From Timema cristinae (lineage: Eukaryota > Arthropoda > Insecta > Phasmatodea > Timematidae): a stretch of DNA of 64,000 nt. Positions 12,650 through 22,929 of this stretch are shown here, in pieces. How positions within the stretch are numbered: position 1 is the stretch's first letter; every line of letters starts with the position of its first letter. Location of the stretch: positions 29,447-93,446 of the forward strand of contig JBCFYV010000252.1 of the NCBI GenBank assembly GCA_039000515.1, read 5' to 3'. The position numbers and the translations under genes were made by a program. Under the pieces are notes generated by a model. That model was not told where the DNA came from, did not search any database, and saw only the letters and a program-made list of their open reading frames with translations.

Positions 12650-15510
12650 CAAAGTGTTCCCAATACACCCACCGGGAAACCCCGCAGGCATTCTTTGCGT
12701 GAGGCTGATACTAACTGCCACCCTCTTGCCATTTTCAGGTGGCTAATCCTTTCTCTTTCCTCCACCCTGAGGGCTTCACAAACCGCGAAGCCATGTCTGC
12801 TACAAAACCTTCCAGTGTCCTCGTTGAGCACATCAAACGACAATCTTTCTGGATTGACTCGCTGGAGTCGCCCTTTTGCTTTCCCCCTTTTCAAAAGCGA
12901 AGGGGGGAACCCAAAAAAACGTGCCCACATTTTTTTCCCCTTCCAACTCTTGCAAATTTGGACAGGATGTAATCATCTAGTCCCAATCTCCCAATATACC
13001 TAAGCATCGGGCCCGCAGACTGGGGGAGGTAAAAGCCCTCTCACCGTGTTTTCTCGTATTCCAGAGGACACACTGAAAAGACGGTGGGTCCATCTACCAT
13101 TCATCGATGGTCCCAATCTTTGCCACAATTCCATGGTTTTTTTCTTTTCGTCCCTCACAGGGTTTTCGTGGCTCGAAGATCCCCGGGGTTTGGGGGTAAA
13201 TCCTATTTTTCCCCTCTGCCCAAAAGTCATAGGCGTCAATCTGCTATCACGCAAAAAGCATCGCCAAGACTGTGCGGTACACAGCAAACCTGCCTTCCCT
13301 AGACCTGCAACAGGGGCATGCACCCTACTTTCATTCCGGGGACCAACGGGGGTGCGTACAGCAAATGAGCTTTTGACCGAAAATCGACGTCGGGTGCTTT
13401 GGGCCTCCCGGGTTGGCATGAACTAAACGCTTTGCCACCTTTGCTGCTTTTTTTGGGTACGTCCAAGAGGGCGTTAAAGCGTAACTTGCATCTATTTTCC
13501 CCCAGTACCCCATAAGGTTGAGATATAAAGACTTGTCTCCTACATTTAGGGTGATGGATTCTCGATTTTTTCCTTTCCCGTCACTAGTACTGGCCCCCTC
13601 TTTTACGCTAGTTCAGGCCAACAAAAAAAACCACGACGGATGTTGGCGAAGCTCTTTCGCTATGTTTTCGTAACCTCGTGAGGGAAATTTCCAACAGCAA
13701 CTAAGCGATGTCATCGCAAATCCCCTAAAAGTACTCCGTCTGGCAATGGGAAGCCTCGCACCGCATAGTCATGATTTCCACAGCGGGGGACCAAGAACTC
13801 TCCTCGGCACTCCTCCGTTTTCCCGGGACATTGTTGACCCTCTCGGGGGTCGAGGGCAGGCTCTATCTGAAAGTAGCTAGGACACCTCCGAGATAGGCAG
13901 GGACCTCCATCTCCGAAGCGCTTCCAGATGCAGCTCCAATTTGCAAGTTGAACGCATTTTTTTACATCGAGGGGCACGATGCGCAATATTTTTTTGTGCC
14001 TTCGACCCGCTTCTGCCTGCTATTGCTCCCTGGAAAAAGTTACAATTTTTTCTATCCCATCAATCGTACACCCCTTTCCCTTTAGGAAACCCAGTTGGTT
14101 TTTCAGAGAGGCCCTGTGCCCCCCACTGAATACTCTATCTGCCACAAAATCCTCTCCACAAATTTGCCAGATTGTCCAGGGGGCAATTGGGGCATAGAGA
14201 TGGTTCGCGGGGGTTTGGCCCCTTTTTGGGAAGGAGAACAAGGGGTTATTTTTCCACTAGGGAAACGCCCCTCTCTCAGACACCCTTGTAACCGGATAAA
14301 AAAGTCTGGGCCGTCTTTTTTGCGGTTTTTAGAGCACATTCGGAATTCCGTCTGGGGCCCGGGGCCTTTTTGTCTCCTATTTTGCGAGCTGCTTTCATAT
14401 TCTTCACAAGTGATTGGGGCACTTCTTCCGGGCATCTCGGTTTTTAATGAGCACTACTCATCGATTGTCGTGGGAAAAGGGTTCACTATCTTACAAGAAC
14501 TCCGGGCAAATATGAAAACCGAATCCCGTTTTTTTCATCTTGCCAAACCCCTGTAGGTCTGCCCAGGGGTCCTGGCCCCTCCTTACACATCTCCTTCCAC
14601 ACGCGTTTGCTTGCCTTATGGCTTGCCCCAAGGGTTTTCCGGGTTCGGCATATTGGGTTTTTGAGAGCAAGAAGTCAAACGCCCCTTGCACGCTGGGGGT
14701 TTTCCTAGCTCGGAGACACTTCTACGGATTCAATCTCCTCGTTCCACCAGAAGCGGGGTTTTTGTCGGTGATTAAGGAACGCCTCGTCATAGCACGTCGC
14801 AAGCGGTGACAACTCAAACTGCGCGACACCTAACAAGCAAACCCTCGGCTCAATGTCACTGTCCTCCACAAAGCGATGAAGGTTCCTCGACAAAGGACGC
14901 CCTTCCACCTCTTTTCCTCTCCCCACCCGGGGTTTTTCGGGGCTCTGGGTGGGTTAAACTCGAATATGATCGCCTGGTGGTCACTCGGTAAGGTGGGCAC
15001 TGACTTTCCATGTCCCATGCGGGGAACCAGGTTTTTGCTCACGAAAGTCACGCAATGATGGAGCGTGCGTTCCTCTCGAAGGGTAGGGGGTGATACCGAT
15101 ATTCATATCACCAATCCCTCAGAGGAGGTGCATCCAAAGGGTCCACCCTTCTGTCGGGCATTTTACTGCCCCAGCTGAGCCCAGGCATTAAAAAAACCAG
15201 CATAAAAACGGTCTTCTGCCCTATTTCGCAGGATTTCACCAGCATGTGCTGGAATCCTTCCGGGAGATCTAAATGACTAGACGCTGCAAACGTATATGCC
15301 TCCCCCCCTTTGCCAAAAATCCTTTTTTTTTTTTGTTTGTCTTTCTTTTGATAACAAACCCCCCGCCATCCCAAAAGCGGGTTTTCCAACGGTCCGGTAT
15401 CCAGGACGACAATTGCTAATTTCCGGGACGTTTACAGAGGACGCCAATCAATGCCAATTCACTTGCAACCCCAAAAGGTCCGGCGCTTTACAATGATTCA
15501 AATTAACTGA
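12650..15510 (-). pseudogene. ORF2 (endonuclease and reverse transcriptase) of R1-clade LINE copy B
   Basis: The endonuclease starts with NLNHCKA (near 15504), a typical N-terminal signature of R1-clade ORF2, and ends with PSDHQAIIFEF (SDH at 14977-14985), the last conserved endonuclease motif. A WWNEEI block (about 14740) links to the reverse transcriptase. Then come FVE (about 14160), NQLGFLKG with TIDGIEKIV (about 14040-14100), LDVKK with the motif A Asp at 13966-13968, LPLPDG-like residues and a FADD-like box at about 13705-13720, readable only with a one-base shift. The C-terminal part to 12650 matches copy C. The enzyme would nick the target and prime cDNA synthesis there. Many frame changes make it non-functional as written. 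Confidence 0.75.
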
Positions 15511-15559
15511 AGGAACCTCACGTCTTCTCTTTTGCAGAACGCCCATTTCTTCCCTGTAA

Positions 15560-16560
15560 CGGGGACCACACTTCCTGTTCGTGATTCCTGTCCAAATTCT
15601 CACTGCACAGGAGGCCCCTTCTCTCGCTTTCAACAGCCTTGGCAATGTGGTGGTTTCTCCCCAAATTGGGGGACTGTTTCGACGATCCGGCCTTTTCACA
15701 CCTGCCAAGTGACCAAACTCGCATCTAAACATTTCGGGGGGACTCTTTCTCACTCTGCAAAAAACCCATTCTATCTTCGTTGTCCTTTTGTGGAGGGGTT
15801 TCGATGGTTTTCATAAGGACAATAGCGCGATCTGCCCTTTCCCCCCTCCCTGTCGAAGGGGTTTTATAGATCGGGTTTGACGCAGTCCCCTCAAAATTGT
15901 TGACGGATAGCATCACAATCTCGCTCTTGTCGTGAATCTCGAGGTCCTTTTTTTCAATGGGCTCATGTCTGTCCCCGTAGTGACCTCAGCTGAGTTCACC
16001 AGTTGCTCCTGATCACCTGACGAATTTTTCCGGTTTTCCTTTTTTTAGCTTTGCGGTTCAAACCACAGGGGATTTCCCCCCACATCTCCCGCATCTTCTA
16101 AGTTTTTTTTCCTTGAGGTCGTAGTTAGGGGCACTCTCAGGGACTTCAATGCCCCGCATAGGATTTTCCCTCCTTACTTTTTACAATCACCACATCTGGG
16201 CCAACATTTTCTCTTTTTTGCGTCTTTTCTTGTCGCTTCTCCACCGTTTTTAACAGGTGCCTTTTTTTTTCTCTACTGAACCGGGTTTTTTCCCCCCCCA
16301 TTTTCCTGAAGCCCATGCCACCTGTCCACCCTCGTCTTTCTCTCGCCCTTTGGGGTTTTTTGGGATGGGGGAACCCTTCGGGCCCCCCCACAACACGTTC
16401 GGGGGATTCCAGGGCCCCTCCTTATTTCTCGCAGGGGATAACTTTTTCACCCTTCTGATTTTTGGTTCAGAGGGTTCCCTGCTTCGCTCCCAACGGACTG
16501 CTCACGAATTTTACTTTTGGATCTCGGCCTCACGCCATTTATCTGCAAAAACGCTTTAAC
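15560..16560 (-). pseudogene. ORF1 (Gag-like) of R1-clade LINE copy B
   Basis: The minus strand reads PDVVIVKSKEGKSYAG around 16150-16200, then after a frame change IEVPESAP and KLRRCG. R1-clade ORF1 proteins carry a comparable VVVKPKxGKSYAxxLR-type block in their Gag-like core. Downstream, 15590-15740 carries FGHLAG, KRPDRRN and other Cys-poor remains that look like the CCHC zinc knuckles expected at the ORF1 C-terminus. A hydrophilic Arg/Lys-rich part precedes the core (16210-16391). The protein would package the element RNA. No single frame spans it, so the start and end are approximate. Confidence 0.55.
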
Positions 16561-17300
16561 ACACTTTTAACATTTCGCCACTCAAAATCCATAAAAACCC
16601 GCTCATTTTGCCAAAAATTTCCTTGGGGATGTTAGTCCCTTGCTTGACGTCCTGGTATAGGTACCAGTTCCTTCTCTATCTGAAGAGAGCCTTCAGCCTC
16701 GTTTCTGTCTCCCTTCTTGGGCGTACCCCTCCCTGGATCGCCCCCGCATTCATTCTATCTATTTTGGGTTTTTTTAAAAAAAACCCGCAAAATTCAATCT
16801 TCAAACCCAAGGGGGGGGGGCCGAACAAAACAGGGAAAGGTTACCCCACTCAACAGGGGCTTACCCCATTCCCTTGGGGCCGACCTTCGCTTTACCAGTC
16901 CCGGGAAAACACGACGGACTGGCGCCCTCGTGGCATCATGGGTTCCGACATCCATGACCAATGCGTACTACCTACAGGGGGCCCCAAGGGGCTGGCCACA
17001 TGTCATAAACCCATAGCATCATCTCGGGAGTGCAGCACAATCACCTCGAAAAACCCCAAAAGGGACTCCCAAAGAACCATACATACAACCCATCCGGTTT
17101 CATTCGGACTTTAACCTTTCCTACCTTTTGGAAAATCCAATCCCTCACTGCAAGGGAGCAGTTGGTTTGGTTTTTTTTCGGGTTTTCTTCCCCTTTTTTT
17201 TTTTTGGCCCCCGAGAGGGATTTTATTTCCCCCCCTACCCTGATATCTGCAGAGCCTTCCCTACCGCCCCTGGGGGGCGCCCAGTAGGGTCAACCCCCCA

Positions 17301-17510
17301 ATGGGTTGTTTATGTAGTAGTAAATGTGTGTATGTAATGTATGTTTTTTATGTATTTATGTATGTTGTATATTTAGTGTATTTATGTAGTATGTGTGTAA
17401 GTATGTATGTAAAGTAATTTTTGTATGTAGGGGATGTAAAGTAATGAAAATATGTATGTAGTATGTATTTATGTAGTATATATTATGATTATTATGTGTG
17501 TATGGAGTAT
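17301..17510. repeat. (TATG)n microsatellite, third block
   Basis: A short block of imperfect TATG units between the 5' end of copy B and the T-run that marks the poly-A end of copy C. No other sequence lies between the two LINEs. Confidence 0.88.
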
Positions 17511-18912
17511 TTTTTTTTTTTTAACGAGGGGGAAACTTTTTACGGACCTTCATATCCATCTGAAAGGCTGTGGGGGCTCCACAGAGAGGTGACTCTGGTG
17601 TACGGGAAAAATATTCCCTAATTTCCCGACGACAACGAAAAATTAGAAACCCCACCCACAAAACCCCCGGGGGACAGCCCGTACCCCACCTCAAGGTGTT
17701 CCCAATACACCCCACTGGAAGGCCGCAGGCATTCTTCGCGTGAGGCGGAAGGCTAACTGCCCCACTCCGTCGTTGCCAATACGGGGGGCTACTCCTTTTT
17801 CCCTTTTCCCAACCCCCGATTTTTTCACAACGGCGAAGCCATGTCTGCACAGCCTTCCAGTTTTCCCGTTGAGCAGCATCAAACTGACGAGCTTTCTGAG
17901 GATCTCGCCGGAGTCGCCTACTACCCCCTTTTAACACGAAGCGGGGACACCCAAAAAAGACGTGCTCCAAGTCCTTCCAACTCTGGCATTTGGACAGATG
18001 GTGAATCATCTAGTCCGAAACTCTCCAAAATGACCTGAAGCATCCGTGGCCTGTCAGGGGTGGGTGAGGTAAAATCCTCCACCGTGTTTTCCCCCGTATC
18101 CAAGTGACCTCTGGAAAAACGGGGGCCTCAAACCCTTCATCGAGATCCCAAGTCTTTGCCACATTTCCATGGTTTTTTTCTTTCGTCCCCCACGATGGGT
18201 TTTTTTCGTGAGCTGGAAGGGGGACTCTATCGGAAAAGTAAAAGCGATAAACCTCCAAAATTGGGCGGGGGACCTCCATTTTTCCCAAGCGTTTTCCTGA
18301 TGCACTCCTTTTTGCAGAGTTGAACGCTTTTTTCAATCGAGGGTCACGATGGCGCAAAAAATTTCTTCGTCCCTTTTCGCCCAGCCCGCCTCTTTTTCGC
18401 CCCGGGAAGGGGTTTCAATTTTAAACTATGCATCAACGTACACCGCCCTTTTTCAACCTATTTGGTTTTCAAAAGGGGCCCCCGGGGCCCCTCACTAAAT
18501 ACCTTTTCCCGCCCCAATGATCCTCCCCAGAAAATTTCCAATGGGGGGCCAGGAGGGATTGGACATATGATTTTGGTTCGTCGGTGGTTTGGCCCCTTTG
18601 GGAAAAAGAAAAAGGGTTTTTGATTTTTCCAGCAGTCGGGGGAAAACCCCCCCTTCTCGACCCCTTTTTAACTGGGGTAAAAAGTCGGTTTCCGCTTGAT
18701 TGCGGTTTTCGAGCACTTTTGGGAATTTTCCCTCGGGGGGCCCGGGGGCCTTTTTTCTCCTTTTTGGGCGGCTCTTCATTATTCCCTTCCCAAAAATGAT
18801 TGGGGCATTTTTTCCCGGTCTTTATGGGTTTTTAAAGAGCACTACTTTCATCTGTTTGGGTCGGGGGAAGGGGGGGGTTCACTATCTTATCCAAAAACTC
18901 CGGTTTTGTAGA
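17511..18912 (-). mobile_element. R1-clade LINE copy C (family 2), truncated and internally deleted
   Basis: A 1.4 kb minus-strand insertion with a poly-A end (T-run ending at 17521) next to TATG repeats and a 5' end at TATG near 18912. It shares long blocks with copy B: the ACAAAACCCCCGGGGGACAG-type 3' UTR, the KNACG/GCIGNTLRWG region, and the upstream reverse transcriptase. It is 5'-truncated within the reverse transcriptase. It also lacks about 0.7 kb between motif A and the thumb, so the catalytic FADD box is gone. It keeps about 90 bp of 3' UTR that copy B lacks. Confidence 0.78.
17700..18840 (-). pseudogene. ORF2 remnant of R1-clade LINE copy C
   Basis: In element order this holds a KGAKPP block (about 18590), an IVTLD box with the motif A Asp near 18336-18338, then YRFYFSDRV, and directly after it a segment (NHGNVAKTW) that in copy B lies about 0.68 kb further on. 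The junction is near 18217. The C-terminal part reads IHHLSKCQSWKDLEHVFFGC (17930-18009), a CCHC-like zinc knuckle typical of the C-terminus of R1-clade ORF2. It cannot encode a working polymerase because motifs B and C (GVPQGS and FADD) are missing. Confidence 0.7.
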
Positions 18913-19491
18913 AAGGGGGATGTATATTTGTATTTTTTTTGATTATTATGTATGTATGTATGTTGTATTTGTATTTTTTTAAATGATGTTGTATTATTTT
19001 GTGTTTATGTATGTATGTATGTATGTAGTGTAGTGTGTAAATAAATGATTATTCTGTCTGTTGAAAGTATTATGTATGAAATTATGTATTTAATTTTTTT
19101 AGGGGTATTTTTTTGAAAAATTATGTATGTTTGTATGTATGTATGAAATTTTTGTTAAATTTTTATGTTGTAGTAAAATTTTATAAATGATTTTGTATGT
19201 TTTGGTTTTGTTTTTAGAAATGATGTATTATGTATTGTTTTTAAAAAATTTTTTTTTTATGTATTATGTATATTTTTATTTTTTTGAAGTATGTATTTTT
19301 TGTATTATGGGATGTATTTTTTTTTTTGTTGTTTGTATAAAAAGTTTTTTTGTATTATTTTTGTATGTAGGTATTTTTTATTATGTATTTTAAAAAATGT
19401 ATGTTGTAGGGTATGTTGTAGGTATTTTGTAGTTATGTATGTATGATGTATGTAGTATTTATGTATGTATTTGTATGTTTTAAAAATGTGA
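18913..19491. repeat. (TATG)n microsatellite, fourth block
   Basis: About 0.58 kb of TATG units with many T-run interruptions, lying between the minus-strand copy C and the plus-strand copy D. Because C and D face opposite ways, both have their 5' ends at this block. Confidence 0.9.
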
Positions 19492-21082
19492 AAATGGCCA
19501 AAAGGGGGGGCTGGTAACCTTAAATCGCGCAAAGTCTGCTTCCTCCCCCGTTTGGGACGTAAGAAACGCTTTCAACAGCGCGGGGTGGGATGACATCCTG
19601 GAGGCACGGGAAAGCATCGGTTCAACATAAAAAATGAAAAAAATTGGCCATAGTTGAGGATTATCTTGACCAAGAACGTTAATTTTTCAAAACCACAGAA
19701 GGCCCCCCAAAAATACCCCATTAAAGGCTGGTGTACCCCAGGGTTCGGTCATGGGCCCCGACCTAAGGAAAGAAATTAGACGAATACTGGGGGATTCCTT
19801 TTTCCCAAGCAAGTACAGTAAAAGGGTTTGCTGATGACGTCGCGGCCACAGTAGTGGCGGACAGCGTTGAGGAGGCCGAACTCCCGGTCCGGGCGACCAT
19901 TGGGCCGTCGAAACCTGGCTTGAAGAACATCAGCTAAAACTAGCCAAACATAAAACTAGATGGTTGTACTGACGCGTCAGAGATGGTTTCCTAAACCCAT
20001 TAACGTAGACATTGGCGTGACAACATTGTCGTCTACAAGGACATCTGCGCTATCTGGGAGTGACGATAGACGAAAAGCTGTCCTTTCGTGAACACCTTAG
20101 AAAGGGCATGCATAAAGCCAATAAGACGGTATCCAGCCTATCGAGAATCATGGTCAACACAAGGGGCCCCGCGATCTAAAACGAGAAGAGTTCTTTTGGA
20201 AGTACTCCACTCAATCCTGCTCTACGGTGCGGAAATAGGGGGAGATATCCTGAAGCAAAAGACCTATCGGCGAAAGATTGCGGCGGTACAAAGGCGAGGG
20301 GCCCTCAGGGTGACCTGTGCCTACCGCACGGTCTCATAGGCAGCTGTTCTGGTTATAGCGGGGGCACCACCTATCGACCTACTAGCATTTGAGAGAGTAA
20401 AACTCTATGACTCCAAAACTAGAGGCGTCAACGCGGCCGAGGTCAGAGCAAGAGTGAAGGCGGAAACGCAGAAGGAATGGGAAGATAGATGGAGGGCCTG
20501 CAACAAGGGCAGATGGACAGCTCGCCTGATCCCGAACATCAAAGATTGGATCACTCGAAACCATGGCGAAACAGACTTCTTCCTAACGCAACTGCTGACG
20601 GGACATGGCTCGTTTAATGCATATCTATATAAAATGGGCTTACACCACACCCCGAGGTGCAAGTACTGCCCGGACAGAATCGACGACGCTGAGCACACGT
20701 TTTTTGAGTGCGAGCGCTGGAAGAACTGCAGAGCCAAACCGAAAAAAACATAGGCAAGACCCTCGATCCTGCGAGCCTAGTGATCCATATGCTACAGCGG
20801 GAAGAAAATTGGAAGGAAATCGCTGCCTATGCGCAGCGCCTCCTTAAAGAAAAGATCTCAGAAAGAAACCAGTGAAACTGGAGCGGACGTCATATGACGT
20901 AGCACGGACTGGGTTGAAGTAATGCTAACGCGGTTCCGACCCAGTCTTCCCTGCATTATGTGCGGGGAAAGAGCAGAGGAGGTTTTTTAGTGGGTGGAAA
21001 TCCCACACTAACCGGCCATCACACTTTCAAATGACCGGTGTCTTTGAAAGATTTTTCCTCCACAATTGTAAAAAAAAAAAAA
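19492..21082 (+). mobile_element. R1-clade LINE copy D (family 1), 5'-truncated
   Basis: A plus-strand insertion that starts in the TATG array just upstream of reverse transcriptase motif A and ends in about 16 A (to about 21084) followed directly by clean TATG repeats. It carries the C-terminal half of ORF2 and a 3' UTR of about 310 bp. It is the same family as copy A but lies in the opposite orientation, both on the chromosome and relative to the TATG strand. Sequence quality improves from noisy to clean inside this element, at about 19950-20050. Confidence 0.85.
19540..20752 (+). pseudogene. ORF2 C-terminal half (reverse transcriptase and zinc knuckle) of LINE copy D
   Basis: Motif A reads DVRNAFNSAGWDDILEA with its Asp at 19556-19558. 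Motif B reads AGVPQGSVMGPDL from 19727. Motif C is FADDVAA with FADD at 19827-19838. The thumb starts RYLGVTIDEKL (about 20050). After a frame change comes LHSILLYGAEIGGD, then CAYRTVS, an in-frame TAG at 20337-20339 where a Glu is expected, and AGAPPIDLLAFE. The C-terminus has a C-x2-C-x8-H-x4-C knuckle at 20658-20711 and stops at 20752. The combination of an FADD polymerase and a C-terminal CCHC knuckle fits the R1 clade. Frame changes and the stop make it non-functional as written. Confidence 0.85.
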
Positions 21083-21138
21083 AAATGTATGTATGTATAT
21101 ATGTATTGTATATGTATGTATGTATGTATGTATATACC
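21083..21138. repeat. (TATG)n microsatellite, fifth block
   Basis: Clean TATG and TATA units directly after the poly-A of copy D. This is the downstream target flank and the end of the microsatellite locus that began at 8540. Confidence 0.9.
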
Positions 21139-21149
21139 TACTAACATAC

Positions 21150-21216
21150 TATTACTTTGTACCGCATCTTACCACCCGTTCGAGCTATACGCTAAAGTAC
21201 TAATTACGCTAATGGT
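21150..21216 (-). repeat. 3' end of SINE-A (fragment)
   Basis: On the minus strand this matches the last 60 bp of the full SINE-A at 31318-31616, including the GCTATACG/GGGTGGTAAGATGCGG-like end. No (TAA)n tail is kept. It lies a few bases downstream of the TATG array. Confidence 0.6.
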
Positions 21217-21284
21217 TGGTAATTGGGAAGGTTGAATATATATTATGTGAACCAGTATTGCGTGGGTAGAGAGTGGAAAACCAT

Positions 21285-21400
21285 TTAGTAAATTCTACCC
21301 CTAGTTCACCCGATTGAGATTTGAACCTCGATCTCCCTGTCTTTGGCAGTTTAGTTCAACATGAAACTAGTGCGTTAGAATACTATGCCACCGAGGTTGG
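21285..21400 (-). repeat. tRNA-derived SINE (SINE-B family), cleanest copy
   Basis: On the minus strand it starts CCTCGGTGGCATAGTATTC (box A core TGGCATAGTATTC at 21378-21390) and continues to GAGGTTCAAATCTC (box B core, about 21316-21329). An AATCGGGTGAAC block and a GGGTAGAATTT block follow. Spacing of the two boxes fits a tRNA-derived pol III promoter. A true tRNA gene is unlikely because the cloverleaf stems are not complementary and related truncated copies are scattered in the window. Confidence 0.6.
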
Positions 21401-21613
21401 GTATGTACTTACAAAATTTAAAAAATGTGTCAACAGCTTTACATTTATATTATTTAGTAATTTTTAATAGTACTATTGTGGTGATAGGCTTAACTACCAC
21501 GTATATATTTATATATTATAGTTCAAAATATTAAAGTAATTATATGGCTGAATATTGTGAAATCATATTATGACTATAAGTATACGGGATGGCATACAAC
21601 ACAATTTGTCCTT

Positions 21614-21663
21614 TGACCTACTTGCAGGTCACCTTGATTATATTTTGACCTACTTGCAGGTCA
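21614..21663. promoter_or_regulatory. Duplicated everted-repeat ER6 of TGACCT/AGGTCA
   Basis: Two perfect TGACCT-N6-AGGTCA palindromes occur at 21614-21631 and 21646-21663, with the same ACTTGC spacer, inside a 32-bp direct duplication. AGGTCA is the core half-site of many nuclear receptors, and everted repeats spaced by six are known response elements for some. The nearby sequence shows no gene, so a regulatory role is only a possibility. Confidence 0.35.
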
Positions 21664-22929
21664 CCTTCATTATATTTATAGAAAGTGTTACTAAAAGTCC
21701 GAAGGATGTATATTTCCGATATATTGGGGACAGCTTGGCGGAGATCTTATAAGTTAAAATAGGTATGACTCGACCAGTGATGTTATACGAGATGTCCTTT
21801 CACACAAGATTGAGAAGTATAGAAATCCTGATTATGAAACTTAATATCGCAATCCACAACATAAAGCTAAATAACATAATTCACAATTTACCTCACATAA
21901 TTATATATTGTGAACGGGATTGTCATTATTTGTGTTATGTCAGTAAAATCCATCGTGACGTAAGTTACTGCACCCAAAGTGCATGATATAAACCCAGGCT
22001 TACAATTATTGTGCTGGTTTATATTCTAACAGAGAATAATCTCACTAAACGCATCATACCTTAGCTCATATTCCGACATCTTAATTTTTTTATATTTTGG
22101 TTATTGGACAGATTCTCACCTGGAGTTTCTATTTAATTTACACTCCTCTAAATATATTTTATCATAAATTTTATTAAATGATGCCCCTAACTAATTTAGA
22201 GCAGTCCTCGCCTGATATTTTGTAATCTTCAATGTCTTTAGAAGTTATTTGTTTGAAATTTTTTTTTAAATCGTATAGTAAATTTATAAAATAATAGATT
22301 TATAGGGTAGAGGTATAAAAATAAATATATAGGAGACAAATTTCTCACAAGGAAAAAAACTATGTTTAAGGCCGTGACCACCTCTCCCTAAAGTCTTCAC
22401 TTCTGTCATTTAATAAGTGCTTTTTGTATTTTTTGGAAATTTGAGTAAGTGCTATGTATTTTCTAAATGTTAAACAAATTGATAGCACTTTAATCCCTGC
22501 CATTATTCAAAATAAACATTTGCCCTATACAGTTCCAGGAATCATTTAATATCAGTATTTTTTCTTTGCTCGTGGCAGTTTAGCAGAAGAGCTTCATCCC
22601 AGAACCACTTCTGAAAATTTGACCTGGCTACGGGTTTGAAGAAAATGAAGCCGATTAGAAGCTCTCGTTTGAAAAGCATTTTTAAGTGGACTACGGACGC
22701 CACTTCCACAAAAACAAATCTAAATAGTAATTTTCATGAGTTTGCATTTCAACAATATAAAAATTCTTAAAATAAATAATTGAATTAAAAGCCAATGGTT
22801 TGTTGTGAAAGTTTTGACAGCGGCCCAACTCAAGGTCAAGCAAATGGTTGGGTTTGATGAATGTACATTTGCGAGTTGATCTAATAGCTATCATTTATCT
22901 ATACACTGTGATGACTGTGCGTACAACCA
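21664..22929. other. AT-rich spacer, no gene recognised
   Basis: I find no gene, RNA or repeat that I can support. Short frames (21765-21986 plus, 22691-22894 minus) lack motifs. Confidence 0.55.

Larger units (their letters stand above)
12566..17300 (-). mobile_element. R1-clade LINE copy B (family 2), near full length
   Basis: A 4.7 kb minus-strand insertion bounded on both sides by TATG repeats. In element order it shows a 5' region, ORF1 with a region that looks like zinc knuckles, ORF2 with an apurinic-type endonuclease (start near 15510, SDH motif at 14977-14985), reverse transcriptase (motif A Asp at 13966-13968, FADD-like at about 13705-13720), and a C-terminal region shared with copy C. 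Its 3' end lacks about 90 bp present in copy C and has no poly-A. The order ORF1, endonuclease, reverse transcriptase, zinc knuckle is that of R1-clade LINEs. Frequent frame changes reflect sequence quality, decay, or both. Confidence 0.8.

Noticed and set aside
12530..17337. Many plus-strand frames of 60 to 168 codons opposite LINE copy B
   Set aside because: They are shadows of the minus-strand ORF1 and ORF2; the recognisable motifs are all on the minus strand.
8540..19491. TATG blocks considered as telomeric repeats
   Set aside because: The insect telomere unit is TTAGG; TATG is a common microsatellite and here is interrupted by LINEs in both directions.
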